A DNA stretch of 58,821 nucleotides from Limosilactobacillus pontis DSM 8475 (GTDB lineage Bacteria > Bacillota > Bacilli > Lactobacillales > Lactobacillaceae): contig NZ_AZGO01000003.1 in assembly GCF_001435345.1 (NCBI RefSeq), positions 1 to 58,821 on the forward strand, given 5' to 3'. A model generated the notes under the pieces. That model was not told the origin of the DNA. It made no database searches and saw only the letters and a program-made list of their open reading frames with translations. Each line of letters starts with the position of its first letter. The first letter of the stretch is position 1. The position numbers and the translations under genes are program-made. Positions 50,413-58,623 of this stretch are shown here, one piece after another.

Positions 50413-51708
50413 ATGATGCCTAGAAATAAACTAGTTGTTATCTCCCTGGATTCTCTTGGCTTCCGGGACCTGGATGAGCTGGCCTACCTGGTGCCGCACA
50501 TCAGTCAAATGATGAAGCGGGGGACCTGGGTCAAGCGGGTCCGTGGGATCTTCCCGACACTGACCTACCCGTCCCATACCTCGATCATCACGGGGCAGTA
50601 TCCGGCAGTTCACGGGATCGTCAACAACACCAAGCTCCAACCCCAACGGCTTTCACCCGACTGGTATTGGTACCGTAAGGATGTCCAGGCAACGCCCCTA
50701 TACGACGTTGCCCACGACGCCGGGTTGACGACGGCGGCCTTCCTCTGGCCGGTCACCGCGGGCAGCCAGATCGACTACAACTTGGCCGAGATCTTCCCCA
50801 ACCGGATTTGGACCAACCAGGTGCTGGTCTCCCTGAAGGCCAGTTCACCACTCTTCCTCCTACAGATGAACCATCGTTACGGCTACCTGCGGCACGGGAT
50901 CAAGCAACCCTGGTTGGATGACTTTATCACGGCCTGCGCGGTTGATACCCTGAAAAATAAGCAGCCCGACCTGACCCTGGTCCACCTGGTCGACATGGAT
51001 AGTATGCGTCACCGGTACGGGGTCCGGTCTGCCCAGGCCCAACACGCCCTCCAGCGACTTGACCGGCGGGTTGCTCAGCTTGTCCAGGCCACCATGGATG
51101 CTGGGACCTATGACCACACCAATTTTGTCCTGCTTGGTGACCACTACCAGATCAACGTGCAGAGGATGATCCACCTCAACATGCTCTTTGTAAAGCAGGG
51201 GTGGTTAACACCGCTGGCCGGGAAGACAACCTACCGTAATGACTGGCGGGTGACGGCCAAGACCTGTGACGGTGAGACCTACATCTATACCCGGGGCTAC
51301 GTCAAGACCGGGCGGCTCAAACAGCTGATCGCCGGTGTCGAAGGGGTTGAACACATCTATGACGGTGCTGAAGCTGTCAAGCTGGGGGCCGACCCACGGT
51401 GCACCTTCCTAGTCGAGGCTAAGCCGGGGTACTACTTCACCGACGAGGTCAACCGGCCCGCGGTAGTCGAGGATGTTGACCCGGACTCACTGGGGACCCA
51501 TGACCGCTACCAGGGGGTTCATGGCTATGGGCCAAGCCAGCCAGGCTACTTCACCACGGCGGTATTTGCCGGTCCGGACATCAACCAAGGGACGACCGTC
51601 GCCGGTGCCCACCTGGTCGATGAGGGACCAACCTTTGCCCAATTGCTGGGCTTACACTATCCAGCCCCGACGGCCGGGCAGCCGATTCCCGGCGTTGTTA
51701 GAAAGTGA
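50413..51708 (+). CDS. Alkaline phosphatase-family nucleotide pyrophosphatase/phosphodiesterase
   Basis: A 431-residue enzyme of the type I phosphodiesterase/nucleotide pyrophosphatase fold. The first metal aspartate is in VVISLDSLGF, the nucleophile threonine T49 in FPTLTYPSHTS, and further metal ligands in LVDMDSMRHRYG and LLGDHYQIN, ending with GVHGYG. No signal peptide, so cytoplasmic. Substrate unknown. The ribosome site before ATG 50413 is weak (AAAGTAGATGAA). The next gene begins nine bases downstream, so both form an operon with the MGMT-like gene. Confidence 0.88.
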   Translation: MMPRNKLVVISLDSLGFRDLDELAYLVPHISQMMKRGTWVKRVRGIFPTLTYPSHTSIITGQYPAVHGIVNNTKLQPQRLSPDWYWYRKDVQATPLYDVAHDAGLTTAAFLWPVTAGSQIDYNLAEIFPNRIWTNQVLVSLKASSPLFLLQMNHRYGYLRHGIKQPWLDDFITACAVDTLKNKQPDLTLVHLVDMDSMRHRYGVRSAQAQHALQRLDRRVAQLVQATMDAGTYDHTNFVLLGDHYQINVQRMIHLNMLFVKQGWLTPLAGKTTYRNDWRVTAKTCDGETYIYTRGYVKTGRLKQLIAGVEGVEHIYDGAEAVKLGADPRCTFLVEAKPGYYFTDEVNRPAVVEDVDPDSLGTHDRYQGVHGYGPSQPGYFTTAVFAGPDINQGTTVAGAHLVDEGPTFAQLLGLHYPAPTAGQPIPGVVRK

Positions 51709-51717
51709 GGCGGGGTC

Positions 51718-52968
51718 GTGCGAATCAATAAGCAACAATGGCAATGGATATTCTACGACTGGGCCAACTCCGGCTACGGAATCCTAGTTGTGACCGCGGT
51801 CCTGCCCGTCTACTTTAAGGCCGTGGCCGAGCAGGCGGGGATCAGTGCGGCTAACTCGACGGCCTATTGGGGCCTATGCTAACAGTTTCGGCACCCTGGT
51901 GGTCTCGCTGCTGGCCCCACTCCTGGGTGCCTTGGCTGATTACCCCAACGCCAAGCGCCGGTGGTTGAACGTCTTCACCTGGCCAGCAATCATCCTGACT
52001 CTTGGCCTGGCCCTCCTGCCGGCCCAGCAGTGGCAATGGTTGCTCTTTCTGTACGTCCTGACGATCATCGGCTACTCGGGCGGCAACCTCTTCTACGATA
52101 GCTTCTTGACCGACGTGGCCCCGGATGGCCAGATGGACCTGGTTTCTTCGGCCGGCTACGGGATGGGTTACCTTGGTGGCGTGATTGCCTTCATCGTCTT
52201 CCTGGCGGCCCAGCTGACTCATGGTTTCAACGGGCGCCTGTCAGCCTATGGGATCGCTAAGTTCAGCTTCATTATCGCCGCTATCTGGTGGGTGATCTTC
52301 GGCTGGCCACTGCTGGCCCACGGCCGCCAGCGTTACAGCGTCGATGCGGTGGCTAACCCGTTGCAGGATAGCTTTCATCGCTTGGCCCAGACCTTCCACC
52401 ATATCCGCCGTTATCGGCAGATCACCTGGTTTTTGGTTGCCTACTTCTTCTACATCGACGGGGTCGACACGATCTTCACGATGGCCACCGCGATCGGTAA
52501 GGACATGGGGGTCGAAACGACGATGCTGATGATGGTTCTGCTAGTCGTCCAGCTGATTGCCTTCCCGTTCTCCTTGCTCTATGGCTGGCTGGCGAAGAAG
52601 ACCTCCAACCGGACCGCCATCCTGGTGGGTATCATCGTCTACGTCATTATCTGTCTCGATGCCCTGCGCCTGACCACGCTAACCGATTTCTGGATTCTGG
52701 CCATCCTGGTGGGGACCAGTCAGGGCGGCCTACAGGCGTTAAGCCGGTCCTACTTTGGTCAGCTAATCCCCAAGGACTCCAGCAGTGAGTTCTTCGGCTT
52801 CTACAATATCCTGGGGAAGTTCTCCGCGATTCTGGGGCCGGTGGTTGTCGGCCTGGTGACCCAGTGGACGGGACACTCGACGATTGGGGCGGCCTCACTG
52901 AGCAGATCGGTCTGATCATCTTCCTATTGCTACCTCGGTTGGGGAGGGCTAGCGATGACCAAGATTGA
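51718..52968 (+). pseudogene. MFS transporter (UMF1 type), two compensating frameshifts
   Basis: The gene would encode an 11-12 helix MFS protein of about 416 residues. GTG 51718 starts QWQWIFYDWANSGYG (UMF1 signature). Near 51870-51876 the frame changes (TATTGGGGCCTATGC; one C too many) and continues with AYANSFGTLVVSLLAP. Near 52895-52905 it returns to the first frame (QIGLIIFLLLPRLGRA) and ends at 52968. The shifts are +1 then -1. The tail overlaps the MGMT-like gene by 14 bases. Either an inactive gene or two indel errors. Confidence 0.85.
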
Positions 52969-53263
52969 TGAGAACTTCATGATTGATGTGCTAAACATTG
53001 TCGACATTATCCCCCTGGGCCGGGTGGCCACCTACGGACAGATTGCCCGGTTGATCGGGCGGCCTCGCAACGCCCGCCTGGTGGGGAAGGCTCTCGGCAA
53101 GTCCGGCGCCTACGGGAAACACCCCTGTCACCGGGTCGTAACCGCTACTGGGCGCCTGGTTCCGGGCTGGATCGACCAGGGACCGATGCTGGCGGCCGAG
53201 GGGATTCCCTTCAAGGACGCCAGTCACGTTGACATCAAGCGGTGCCAGTGGCAGGGTATTTAA
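52955..53263 (+). CDS. MGMT-family (O6-alkylguanine-DNA alkyltransferase-like) protein
   Basis: A 102-residue protein equal to the DNA-binding, active-site domain of methylguanine methyltransferases. The helix-turn-helix is GRVATYGQIARLIGRPRNAR with VGKAL, and the acceptor motif PCHRVV keeps the cysteine, so it could transfer alkyl groups; ATL proteins, which only bind, have lost it. The N-terminal domain of full Ogt is missing. It overlaps the MFS gene tail, pointing to translational coupling. Third gene of the operon. Confidence 0.9.
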   Translation: MTKIDENFMIDVLNIVDIIPLGRVATYGQIARLIGRPRNARLVGKALGKSGAYGKHPCHRVVTATGRLVPGWIDQGPMLAAEGIPFKDASHVDIKRCQWQGI

Positions 53264-53268
53264 AACAC

Positions 53269-53311
53269 AAAAGGATCTAGATCACACGGGTGCGTGGTCC
53301 AGATCCTTTTT
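53269..53311. terminator. Bidirectional terminator
   Basis: AAAAGGATCT-GATCAC pairs with GTGGTC-AGATCCTTTT, then T on the plus strand; serves the convergent RelB-like gene as well. Confidence 0.9.
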
Positions 53312-53314
53312 ACA

Positions 53315-53671
53315 TTAGTCGTGGGTATTGTTAAGGATTCCCTGACCGATACCGCCGGGTTGCTCCTTCTTCTGGCGGCTCGTGGCTTTTAAGACACTGC
53401 CGCCGATTCCGGTGGCGCCGTTGTCCGGCCCGGCCAGTGCGGACAGCAGCTTGTTCAGCCGGCTCACCACCTCAGGGTTACCCGCCCGGTACTGCTGGGC
53501 AACTTCGTCCACGTCTTGCGTTCCCGTGATTGCGAACGGAATCCGTCTATCCTGCTGGACCCGCTTGAGGTAAATCTTAATCCCCGTGGTGAGGTCCAGC
53601 CCCATCTCAGCGAAAATCTTGCTAACATCGTCCTTCAATTGGTCGTCGACCTTAATGTTAATCTGTGCCAT
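53315..53671 (-). CDS. Orphan RelB/DinJ-family antitoxin-like protein
   Basis: A 118-residue protein with the RelB/DinJ ribbon-helix-helix (MAQINIKVDDQLKDDVSKIF) and the IPFAI signature near residue 50 (RRIPFAITG). The start is ATG 53671, eight bases after AAAGGAG; the longer frame lacks a site. No toxin gene follows: behind it is the convergent terminator. The C-terminal half (GGSVLKATSRQKKEQPGGIG) is unlike a toxin-binding tail. It may be a regulator in its own right. Confidence 0.8.
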   Translation of the reverse strand: MAQINIKVDDQLKDDVSKIFAEMGLDLTTGIKIYLKRVQQDRRIPFAITGTQDVDEVAQQYRAGNPEVVSRLNKLLSALAGPDNGATGIGGSVLKATSRQKKEQPGGIGQGILNNTHD

Positions 53672-53766
53672 AAAAGTCACTCCTTTCACTCCTAATATTA
53701 CCACAATTAAAAGATAACGTATATAAAATAGTATATAACTAATATGCAAAATAGTGTTAAATGTAT

Positions 53767-53807
53767 AAGAAGCCCCTGACAGCCATTACGGCCATCAGGG
53801 GCTTCTT
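53767..53807 (-). terminator. Terminator of thrS
   Basis: AAGAAGCCCCTGA pairs perfectly with TCAGGGGCTTCTT, with inner GCC/GGC pairing. Confidence 0.8.
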
Positions 53808-53826
53808 AAAGGGAATCCTTTAGTAA

Positions 53827-55632
53827 TTACTTTTCACGAGAGTAGGAAGCGATGTCGGCAAGGATTTCATCCATGAAGGCATCCTGGCTCATTTCGTTTT
53901 GTTCCTTCTCACCGTACTTCCGGACGGAGACGCCATTGCTCTTCAGCTCGTCGTCACCGACAACCAGGGTGTATGGAACCTTCTGGGTCTGGGCTTCACG
54001 AATTTTGTAACCCATCTTTTCGTTCCGGTGGTCAACCACGACGCGGATGTTGGCGGCCTTCATCTTCTTAGCAAGTTCATCGGCGTATTCACCGTGAGCA
54101 TCCTCGCTGACCGGGATGATGTGAACCTGTTCAGGGGCTAACCAGGTTGGGAAGGCACCCTTGTAGATTTCAGTCAGGTAGGCCACAAACCGTTCCATGG
54201 TGCCGACAACCCCACGGTGGATCATGACTGGCATGTGTTCCTTACCGTCCTTACCAACGTAAGTCAGGCCGAAACGATCTGGTAGCATGAAGTCCAGTTG
54301 GATGGTGGACATGGTTTCGTCGTTGCCCAGGGCCGTCTTAGTTTGGATATCCAGCTTTGGACCGTAGAATGCGGCCTCACCCTCGGCCTCGTAGTAGTCG
54401 AGGTTCAGGTCATCCATGGCAGCCTTCAGCAGGGTCTGGGACTTCTCCCACATCTCATCGTTGGCGTAGTACTTCTTAGTGTTCTTTGGGTCACGCAGGG
54501 AAAGCCGGAAGCTGTAGTCGGTGATGTCGAAGTCCTTGTAGACGGACATGATCAGCTTCAGGATCTTGGCGAATTCAGACCGGATTTGTTCGAGGGCCAC
54601 GAAGGTGTGACCGTCGTTTAAGGTCATTTCACGAACCCGTTGCAGACCGGAGAGGGCACCAGACTTTTCGTAACGGTGCATCATCCCAAGTTCAGCAATC
54701 CGCAGTGGCAGGTCACGGTAAGAACGGATGTGGTGCTTGTAAACTTGGATGTGGCTTGGGCAGTTCATTGGCCGCAGTTCCAGCATTTCACCGTCACCCA
54801 TGTCCATTGGTGGGAACATGTCGTCACGGTAGTGTTCCCAGTGACCAGAAGTCTTGTAGGCATCCAGGTTCATCAGGACTGGGGTGTAGACGTGCTTGTA
54901 GTCGTCGGCAACTTCACGGTCGATGATGTAACGTTCGATCGTCCGCCGAATCGTGGCCCCCTTTGGCATCCAGTATGGCAGCCCGGCACCAACTTTTGGA
55001 TCAACGAAGAAAAGATCGAGTTGGTTACCGATTACCCGGTGATCACGCTCGCGGGCTTCCTGACGCTTCTTCAGATCTTCGGCCAGGGCGTCCTTCTTGT
55101 AGAAGACGGTCCCGTAGATCCGCTGGAGCATTGGGTTGGATGACATGCCCTTCCAGTAGGCACCGGCAACGGACAGGAGCTTGAGGTTCTTGACCACGTC
55201 ACCGTAAACCAGGATGTCCTGGTCGGCAATGGCCATGGAGTCACCAAGCTTGTACATGGCAACCTTGCCGTCCTTGGCGTTTTCGTTGATCAGTTCAGTG
55301 GAGAACTGGTCGTCCTTGACAGCAGCCATGGCGTCGTCAACGGCCATTTCGGCAAACTCAACCTTGACGTCGTCCTTGGCCATCCCCTTGATGACATCCT
55401 CCAAGGCCGGTAATTCGTCGGCGGAAACTTGTTGGTTGTCCTTGTCGGAATCAACGTGGAAACCGTCTTCGTCCGCAACGACTTCACCGAGGCGAATTCC
55501 CTTAAATTCTTGTTGTAAGGCGGCCTTGAGCATCAAGGCGGACAACTTACGGAGTGCTTGTAAACCTTCTTCTGAGTCCCGGTCGATCTTCTTAACGGAT
55601 CCATCAGGTGACATAACTGCGACTTGAGCCAT
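53827..55632 (-). CDS. thrS: Threonyl-tRNA synthetase with shortened N-terminus
   Basis: A 601-residue class II synthetase for tRNA-Thr. The catalytic core is complete: motif 2 [12 protein letters not shown], the zinc site RPMNCPSH with DGHTF and PVMIHRGV, motif 3 [10 protein letters not shown], then the anticodon-binding domain ([20 protein letters not shown] to the end). The N-terminus is odd: the usual TGS domain of about 60 residues is reduced to some 20 ([17 protein letters not shown]), and the second domain lacks the editing motifs HxxxH and the Cys/His pair (the aligned stretch reads [13 protein letters not shown]). Start ATG 55632 after GGGAGAG. Thr T-box upstream. Confidence 0.95.
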   Translation of the reverse strand: MAQVAVMSPDGSVKKIDRDSEEGLQALRKLSALMLKAALQQEFKGIRLGEVVADEDGFHVDSDKDNQQVSADELPALEDVIKGMAKDDVKVEFAEMAVDDAMAAVKDDQFSTELINENAKDGKVAMYKLGDSMAIADQDILVYGDVVKNLKLLSVAGAYWKGMSSNPMLQRIYGTVFYKKDALAEDLKKRQEARERDHRVIGNQLDLFFVDPKVGAGLPYWMPKGATIRRTIERYIIDREVADDYKHVYTPVLMNLDAYKTSGHWEHYRDDMFPPMDMGDGEMLELRPMNCPSHIQVYKHHIRSYRDLPLRIAELGMMHRYEKSGALSGLQRVREMTLNDGHTFVALEQIRSEFAKILKLIMSVYKDFDITDYSFRLSLRDPKNTKKYYANDEMWEKSQTLLKAAMDDLNLDYYEAEGEAAFYGPKLDIQTKTALGNDETMSTIQLDFMLPDRFGLTYVGKDGKEHMPVMIHRGVVGTMERFVAYLTEIYKGAFPTWLAPEQVHIIPVSEDAHGEYADELAKKMKAANIRVVVDHRNEKMGYKIREAQTQKVPYTLVVGDDELKSNGVSVRKYGEKEQNEMSQDAFMDEILADIASYSREK

Positions 55633-55660
55633 AATGATCTCTCCCTTATAAAAATTAAAA

Positions 55661-55900
55661 ACGTCCCTAGCGCCTACCGACTTGGTAAGCACTAGGGACG
55701 TTAATTATCATGAATTAGCGTGGTTCCACCCATGTTCAGGAATACGAAATTCCTCTCAATGGTGTGGTAACGGGCACGACCCGACCGGCCTTATCTCGGC
55801 CAGTAATGCTAGAAGGTGGTATCGAGGTGACGAATCGCTCCAACGGTACTTCCAGCCATGGCACCGACTCCCTGGTAGGAGGTCATCACTTGACATATCC
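55661..55900 (-). promoter_or_regulatory. T-box leader, tRNA-Thr responsive
   Basis: The minus strand has the T-box core GGTGGAACCACG (55719-55730) and a terminator hairpin (ACGTCCCTAG with CTAGGGACGT, 55661-55701). Stem I has GAAGG with CCTTC (55812-55816); the codon just before, followed by A, is ACC (55818-55820), Thr. Confidence 0.92.
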
Positions 55901-55914
55901 TTCGATTGCCTATG

Positions 55915-55942
55915 ATTATAACACGACTAACTGCCTTGGCAA
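55915..55942 (-). promoter_or_regulatory. thrS promoter
   Basis: Minus strand -35 TTGCCA (55937-55942), 16-base spacer, extended -10 TGT-TATAAT (55915-55920). It begins 20 bases after the stop of the upstream membrane protein gene. Confidence 0.8.
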
Positions 55943-55961
55943 CCCCCTTTTTAAATTAATT

Positions 55962-56633
55962 TTATTTATGGGAGTTTGCTTGGGGCTGTGGCTGACTAGC
56001 TGGTTGGTTGCTGCTACCAGTACTCTGACTTGGGGCGGTGCTGGAGTGTTCCTGTTGCTGGTTGTTATTGGACTGGCTGTTGGCAGCTGGTTGCTGACTG
56101 CTGCTCTGGGCCGGCTGGCTAGAGGCCGTGTGCTGGTTATTGTTAGCCGGCACCGTTGATTGCCGGTGGGCTGGTTGGTTACTGTGGTTGCTACTTGGCA
56201 CCGTGTAGGAGTAAGTATCACTGGTATCGGTGTTGTCACTGTCGTTGCTGGAACGGTGGTGTTTGTGACGCTTGTGACTGGAACTGTGACGCTTCTTCTT
56301 TGAACTGGTTGAAACGGTGGTGGTGTTGTCATCACTCGTGTTGACCGGGTTCTGCTGCTTAACCATGAAGACGATGATCATCACCAAGAGGACCGCCAAC
56401 AGGATTCCCAACAGGAGCTTAAATGTTCGGTGGTTCTGGTGCTTCTGGCCAGGATGGTATGCTTTGTCCTTTTTCGGGCGTGGTCGCTTGCTATTCTGTT
56501 CCTGGCGCTTGAGATTATCGAAGATGGAGGACTTCCGCTTCTTCTTTTTATCACCCGGTTTGGGAGTGTCGTATAATTCGACCCGGGTCAGGGGCTTTTT
56601 ATCCTTGTCTTGGTTGTTGTTCAACGTGTTCAC
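55962..56633 (-). CDS. Single-pass membrane protein with low-complexity Ser/Asn/Gln tail
   Basis: A 223-residue protein. Residues 1-70 are basic and cytoplasmic (DTPKPGDKKKKRKSSIFDNL), residues 72-91 form one membrane helix (KLLLGILLAVLLVMIIVFMV) and the rest is an extracellular tail of Ser, Asn, Gln, Pro and His-Lys-rich stretches (HSSSHKRHKHHRSS, NSQSNNNQQQEHSS). This build resembles SAG1386/EF1546-type surface proteins, which normally end in a LysM domain; none is present here. The protein may be truncated or be a spacer-type membrane protein. Function unknown. GAGGTGAACACG precedes the ATG. Confidence 0.75.
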   Translation of the reverse strand: MNTLNNNQDKDKKPLTRVELYDTPKPGDKKKKRKSSIFDNLKRQEQNSKRPRPKKDKAYHPGQKHQNHRTFKLLLGILLAVLLVMIIVFMVKQQNPVNTSDDNTTTVSTSSKKKRHSSSHKRHKHHRSSNDSDNTDTSDTYSYTVPSSNHSNQPAHRQSTVPANNNQHTASSQPAQSSSQQPAANSQSNNNQQQEHSSTAPSQSTGSSNQPASQPQPQANSHK

Positions 56634-56696
56634 CTCATTTAGAACGGTACTGTATTAGTCCCTATTATAGCATGATCTAATCACTTTAAACGATGG

Positions 56697-56725
56697 AAAG
56701 GGAATTGGCAAGCGCCAATTCCCTT
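56697..56725. terminator. Hairpin between mntH and the membrane protein gene
   Basis: AAAGGGAATTGGC pairs perfectly with GCCAATTCCCTTT; T tract weak on either strand. Confidence 0.75.
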
Positions 56726-56747
56726 TCACGGTTAGGTAGTAAATATG

Positions 56748-58337
56748 TTAGTCCTTAGCAGAGTCTTGCATCTTTTCTTCCTGTTGGCCAAAGCCCTTGC
56801 CTTCTGCAGCAAAGCGCTTATCACCACGGTAGAGTTCAATGCAGCTCCAGGCCAATAGAAGCAGAATGACGACGATCGTCAGGTAGGCCAAGGCATCGGA
56901 CGCACCCTTAGACCAGATACCAAAGCCTTCGTAGGTTGCTGGCAGGTTGTAGAGGTTCAGGAAGGTCAATGCGATGACGGAAAGCCAACCGCAGGCCTTG
57001 ACCCACATCCGGTTCTTGAATTCACCCATCTCGACTTCACTGTTGGTCATCATCAGCAGTGGTAGCATGGAGAACGGCAGGGCGAAGGCCAGGAAGACCT
57101 GTGAGTCTTCCATCAGGAGGTTCAGGGCGGTGTGTTGCTGGATTGTGGATTCACCGGAAGTCATGGCTACACAGGCCAGAACTGGGATGACGGAGATAAT
57201 CCGGGTAACCAGCCGCCGGGCCCAGAGTGGCATCTTCATGTGGACGAACCCTTCCATGATCACCTGACCGGTCAGGGTACCAGTGATAGTTGAGTTTTGA
57301 CCAGAAGCCAGCAGGGCAACGGCAAACAGGGTGGACAGAATACCAGACTTGGCAACCGCAATCAGGATTGGGTTGGAAAGCATAGTGGTGTTGTTCAGGG
57401 CATCGTAGAGACCGAAGAAGGAACTATCCTTAACGGCACCGAACTTGAAGACGGCCACCCCCATGATCAGCAAGAGGGCGTTAACAACGAAGGCCAGGGA
57501 TAACTGGATGTTGGAGTCCCAAGTCGTGAAGCGTACGGTCTGCCGAATGCTGTCGAGGTCGTTGTGGTCGATCTTCCGCGTTTGTGAAATTGCGGAGTGC
57601 AGGTACAGGTTGTGCGGCATAACCGTGGCCCCGATGATCCCCAGAGAACCACTCAATGGGGTGATCCCACCGATCTCAGGGTGCTGGGCGATGGCCTTAG
57701 TGGAAGGCAGCAGGCCCATGAATGCGGCACCCCAGTCCGGCTTGGAGAGGGCAACCTGGTATGCGAAGACAAACAGAATAACCAGAATCAGGCAGGCAAC
57801 AATTGCTTCGATCTTCCGGAACCCAATCTTCGTCAATAAGAGCAGAATTAAAACATCTAAAACAGTAACGAAGACTGATGGGATCAACGGAATGTGGAAC
57901 AGCAGGTTCAAGGCAATCGCCGCACCAATAACTTCGGCGATATCGGTCGCCATGATCGCTAACTCGGTCATGATCCAAAGAATAACCCCTAACGCTTTAC
58001 CGGTCCGCGCCCGTGTTGCCTGAGCGAGGTCCATTTGGCTCACAATCCCGAGTTTAGCCGCCATGTATTGCAGTAACATCGCAATCAAACTTGAGATCAA
58101 GATGGTAGTCATCAGGGTGTATTGGAAGCTTTGACCACCGGTAATTGAAGTAGCCCAGTTACCAGGATCCATGTAACCCACGGCAACTAATGCACCAGGG
58201 CCAGAGTAGGCGAATAATGTCCGCCAGAAACCTTTACCATGAGGAACTTCAACGGTACCGTTGATTTCTTCTAGAGACTTACCGTTAGCATACTCAATCA
58301 AGTGATGCTTACGGTGCTGATTTTTTGTGTTATCCAC
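56748..58337 (-). CDS. mntH: Nramp-family Mn2+/Fe2+ transporter
   Basis: A 529-residue, roughly 11-helix proton-coupled metal importer. The metal-binding DPGN of helix 1 is at residues 57-60 (GYMDPGNWATS) and the second site VMPHNLYLHSA in helix 6. The start is GTG 58337, seven bases after AAAGGTGG; the ATG at 58355 lies within that site. Manganese import matters for lactobacilli because Mn replaces superoxide dismutase. The gene lies alone, beside the IS30 copy, so its promoter region might have been affected. Confidence 0.93.
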   Translation of the reverse strand: MDNTKNQHRKHHLIEYANGKSLEEINGTVEVPHGKGFWRTLFAYSGPGALVAVGYMDPGNWATSITGGQSFQYTLMTTILISSLIAMLLQYMAAKLGIVSQMDLAQATRARTGKALGVILWIMTELAIMATDIAEVIGAAIALNLLFHIPLIPSVFVTVLDVLILLLLTKIGFRKIEAIVACLILVILFVFAYQVALSKPDWGAAFMGLLPSTKAIAQHPEIGGITPLSGSLGIIGATVMPHNLYLHSAISQTRKIDHNDLDSIRQTVRFTTWDSNIQLSLAFVVNALLLIMGVAVFKFGAVKDSSFFGLYDALNNTTMLSNPILIAVAKSGILSTLFAVALLASGQNSTITGTLTGQVIMEGFVHMKMPLWARRLVTRIISVIPVLACVAMTSGESTIQQHTALNLLMEDSQVFLAFALPFSMLPLLMMTNSEVEMGEFKNRMWVKACGWLSVIALTFLNLYNLPATYEGFGIWSKGASDALAYLTIVVILLLLAWSCIELYRGDKRFAAEGKGFGQQEEKMQDSAKD

Positions 58338-58355
58338 GCCAAATCCACCTTTCAT

Positions 58356-58593
58356 CTTATTTTGTTAACATGATTGATAACCAAAATTAACTTAATTCGA
58401 ATACTTTGTTAGGCTACCATAAAAATTTATGCAATGCAACTGAAGATTGCCGTTATGGCGGCGTTTAGTGGGGGTCGAAATGATGTGATCTTTACTGACT
58501 AATTCGGTGGTTGACAATAATTAAGCGGTTCCACAAATGGCTTTAGAAAGTCTTAAAAATATTTTTGAAATCTTGAAGAATTGTTTAGGGAGA
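58356..58593 (-). promoter_or_regulatory. mntH upstream region, possible MntR site
   Basis: TTAGGCTACCATAA (58409-58422) is an imperfect dyad of the kind bound by MntR (9 of 14 positions symmetric). No convincing -35/-10 pair is read. The rest of the gap up to the IS terminus holds nothing recognisable. Confidence 0.3.
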
Positions 58594-58619
58594 GGCAGAT
58601 TGCAAGAAATAACTTGAAC
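58594..58619 (-). mobile_element. Terminal inverted repeat of the IS30-family element
   Basis: Lies directly behind the transposase stop. It matches the inverse of positions 28-53 at 21 of 26 bases, including the last nine (CAATCTGCC). Confidence 0.65.
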
Positions 58620-58623
58620 GAAT

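Noticed and set aside
54640-55143. Plus-strand open frame opposite thrS
   Set aside because: Antisense shadow of the conserved catalytic core.
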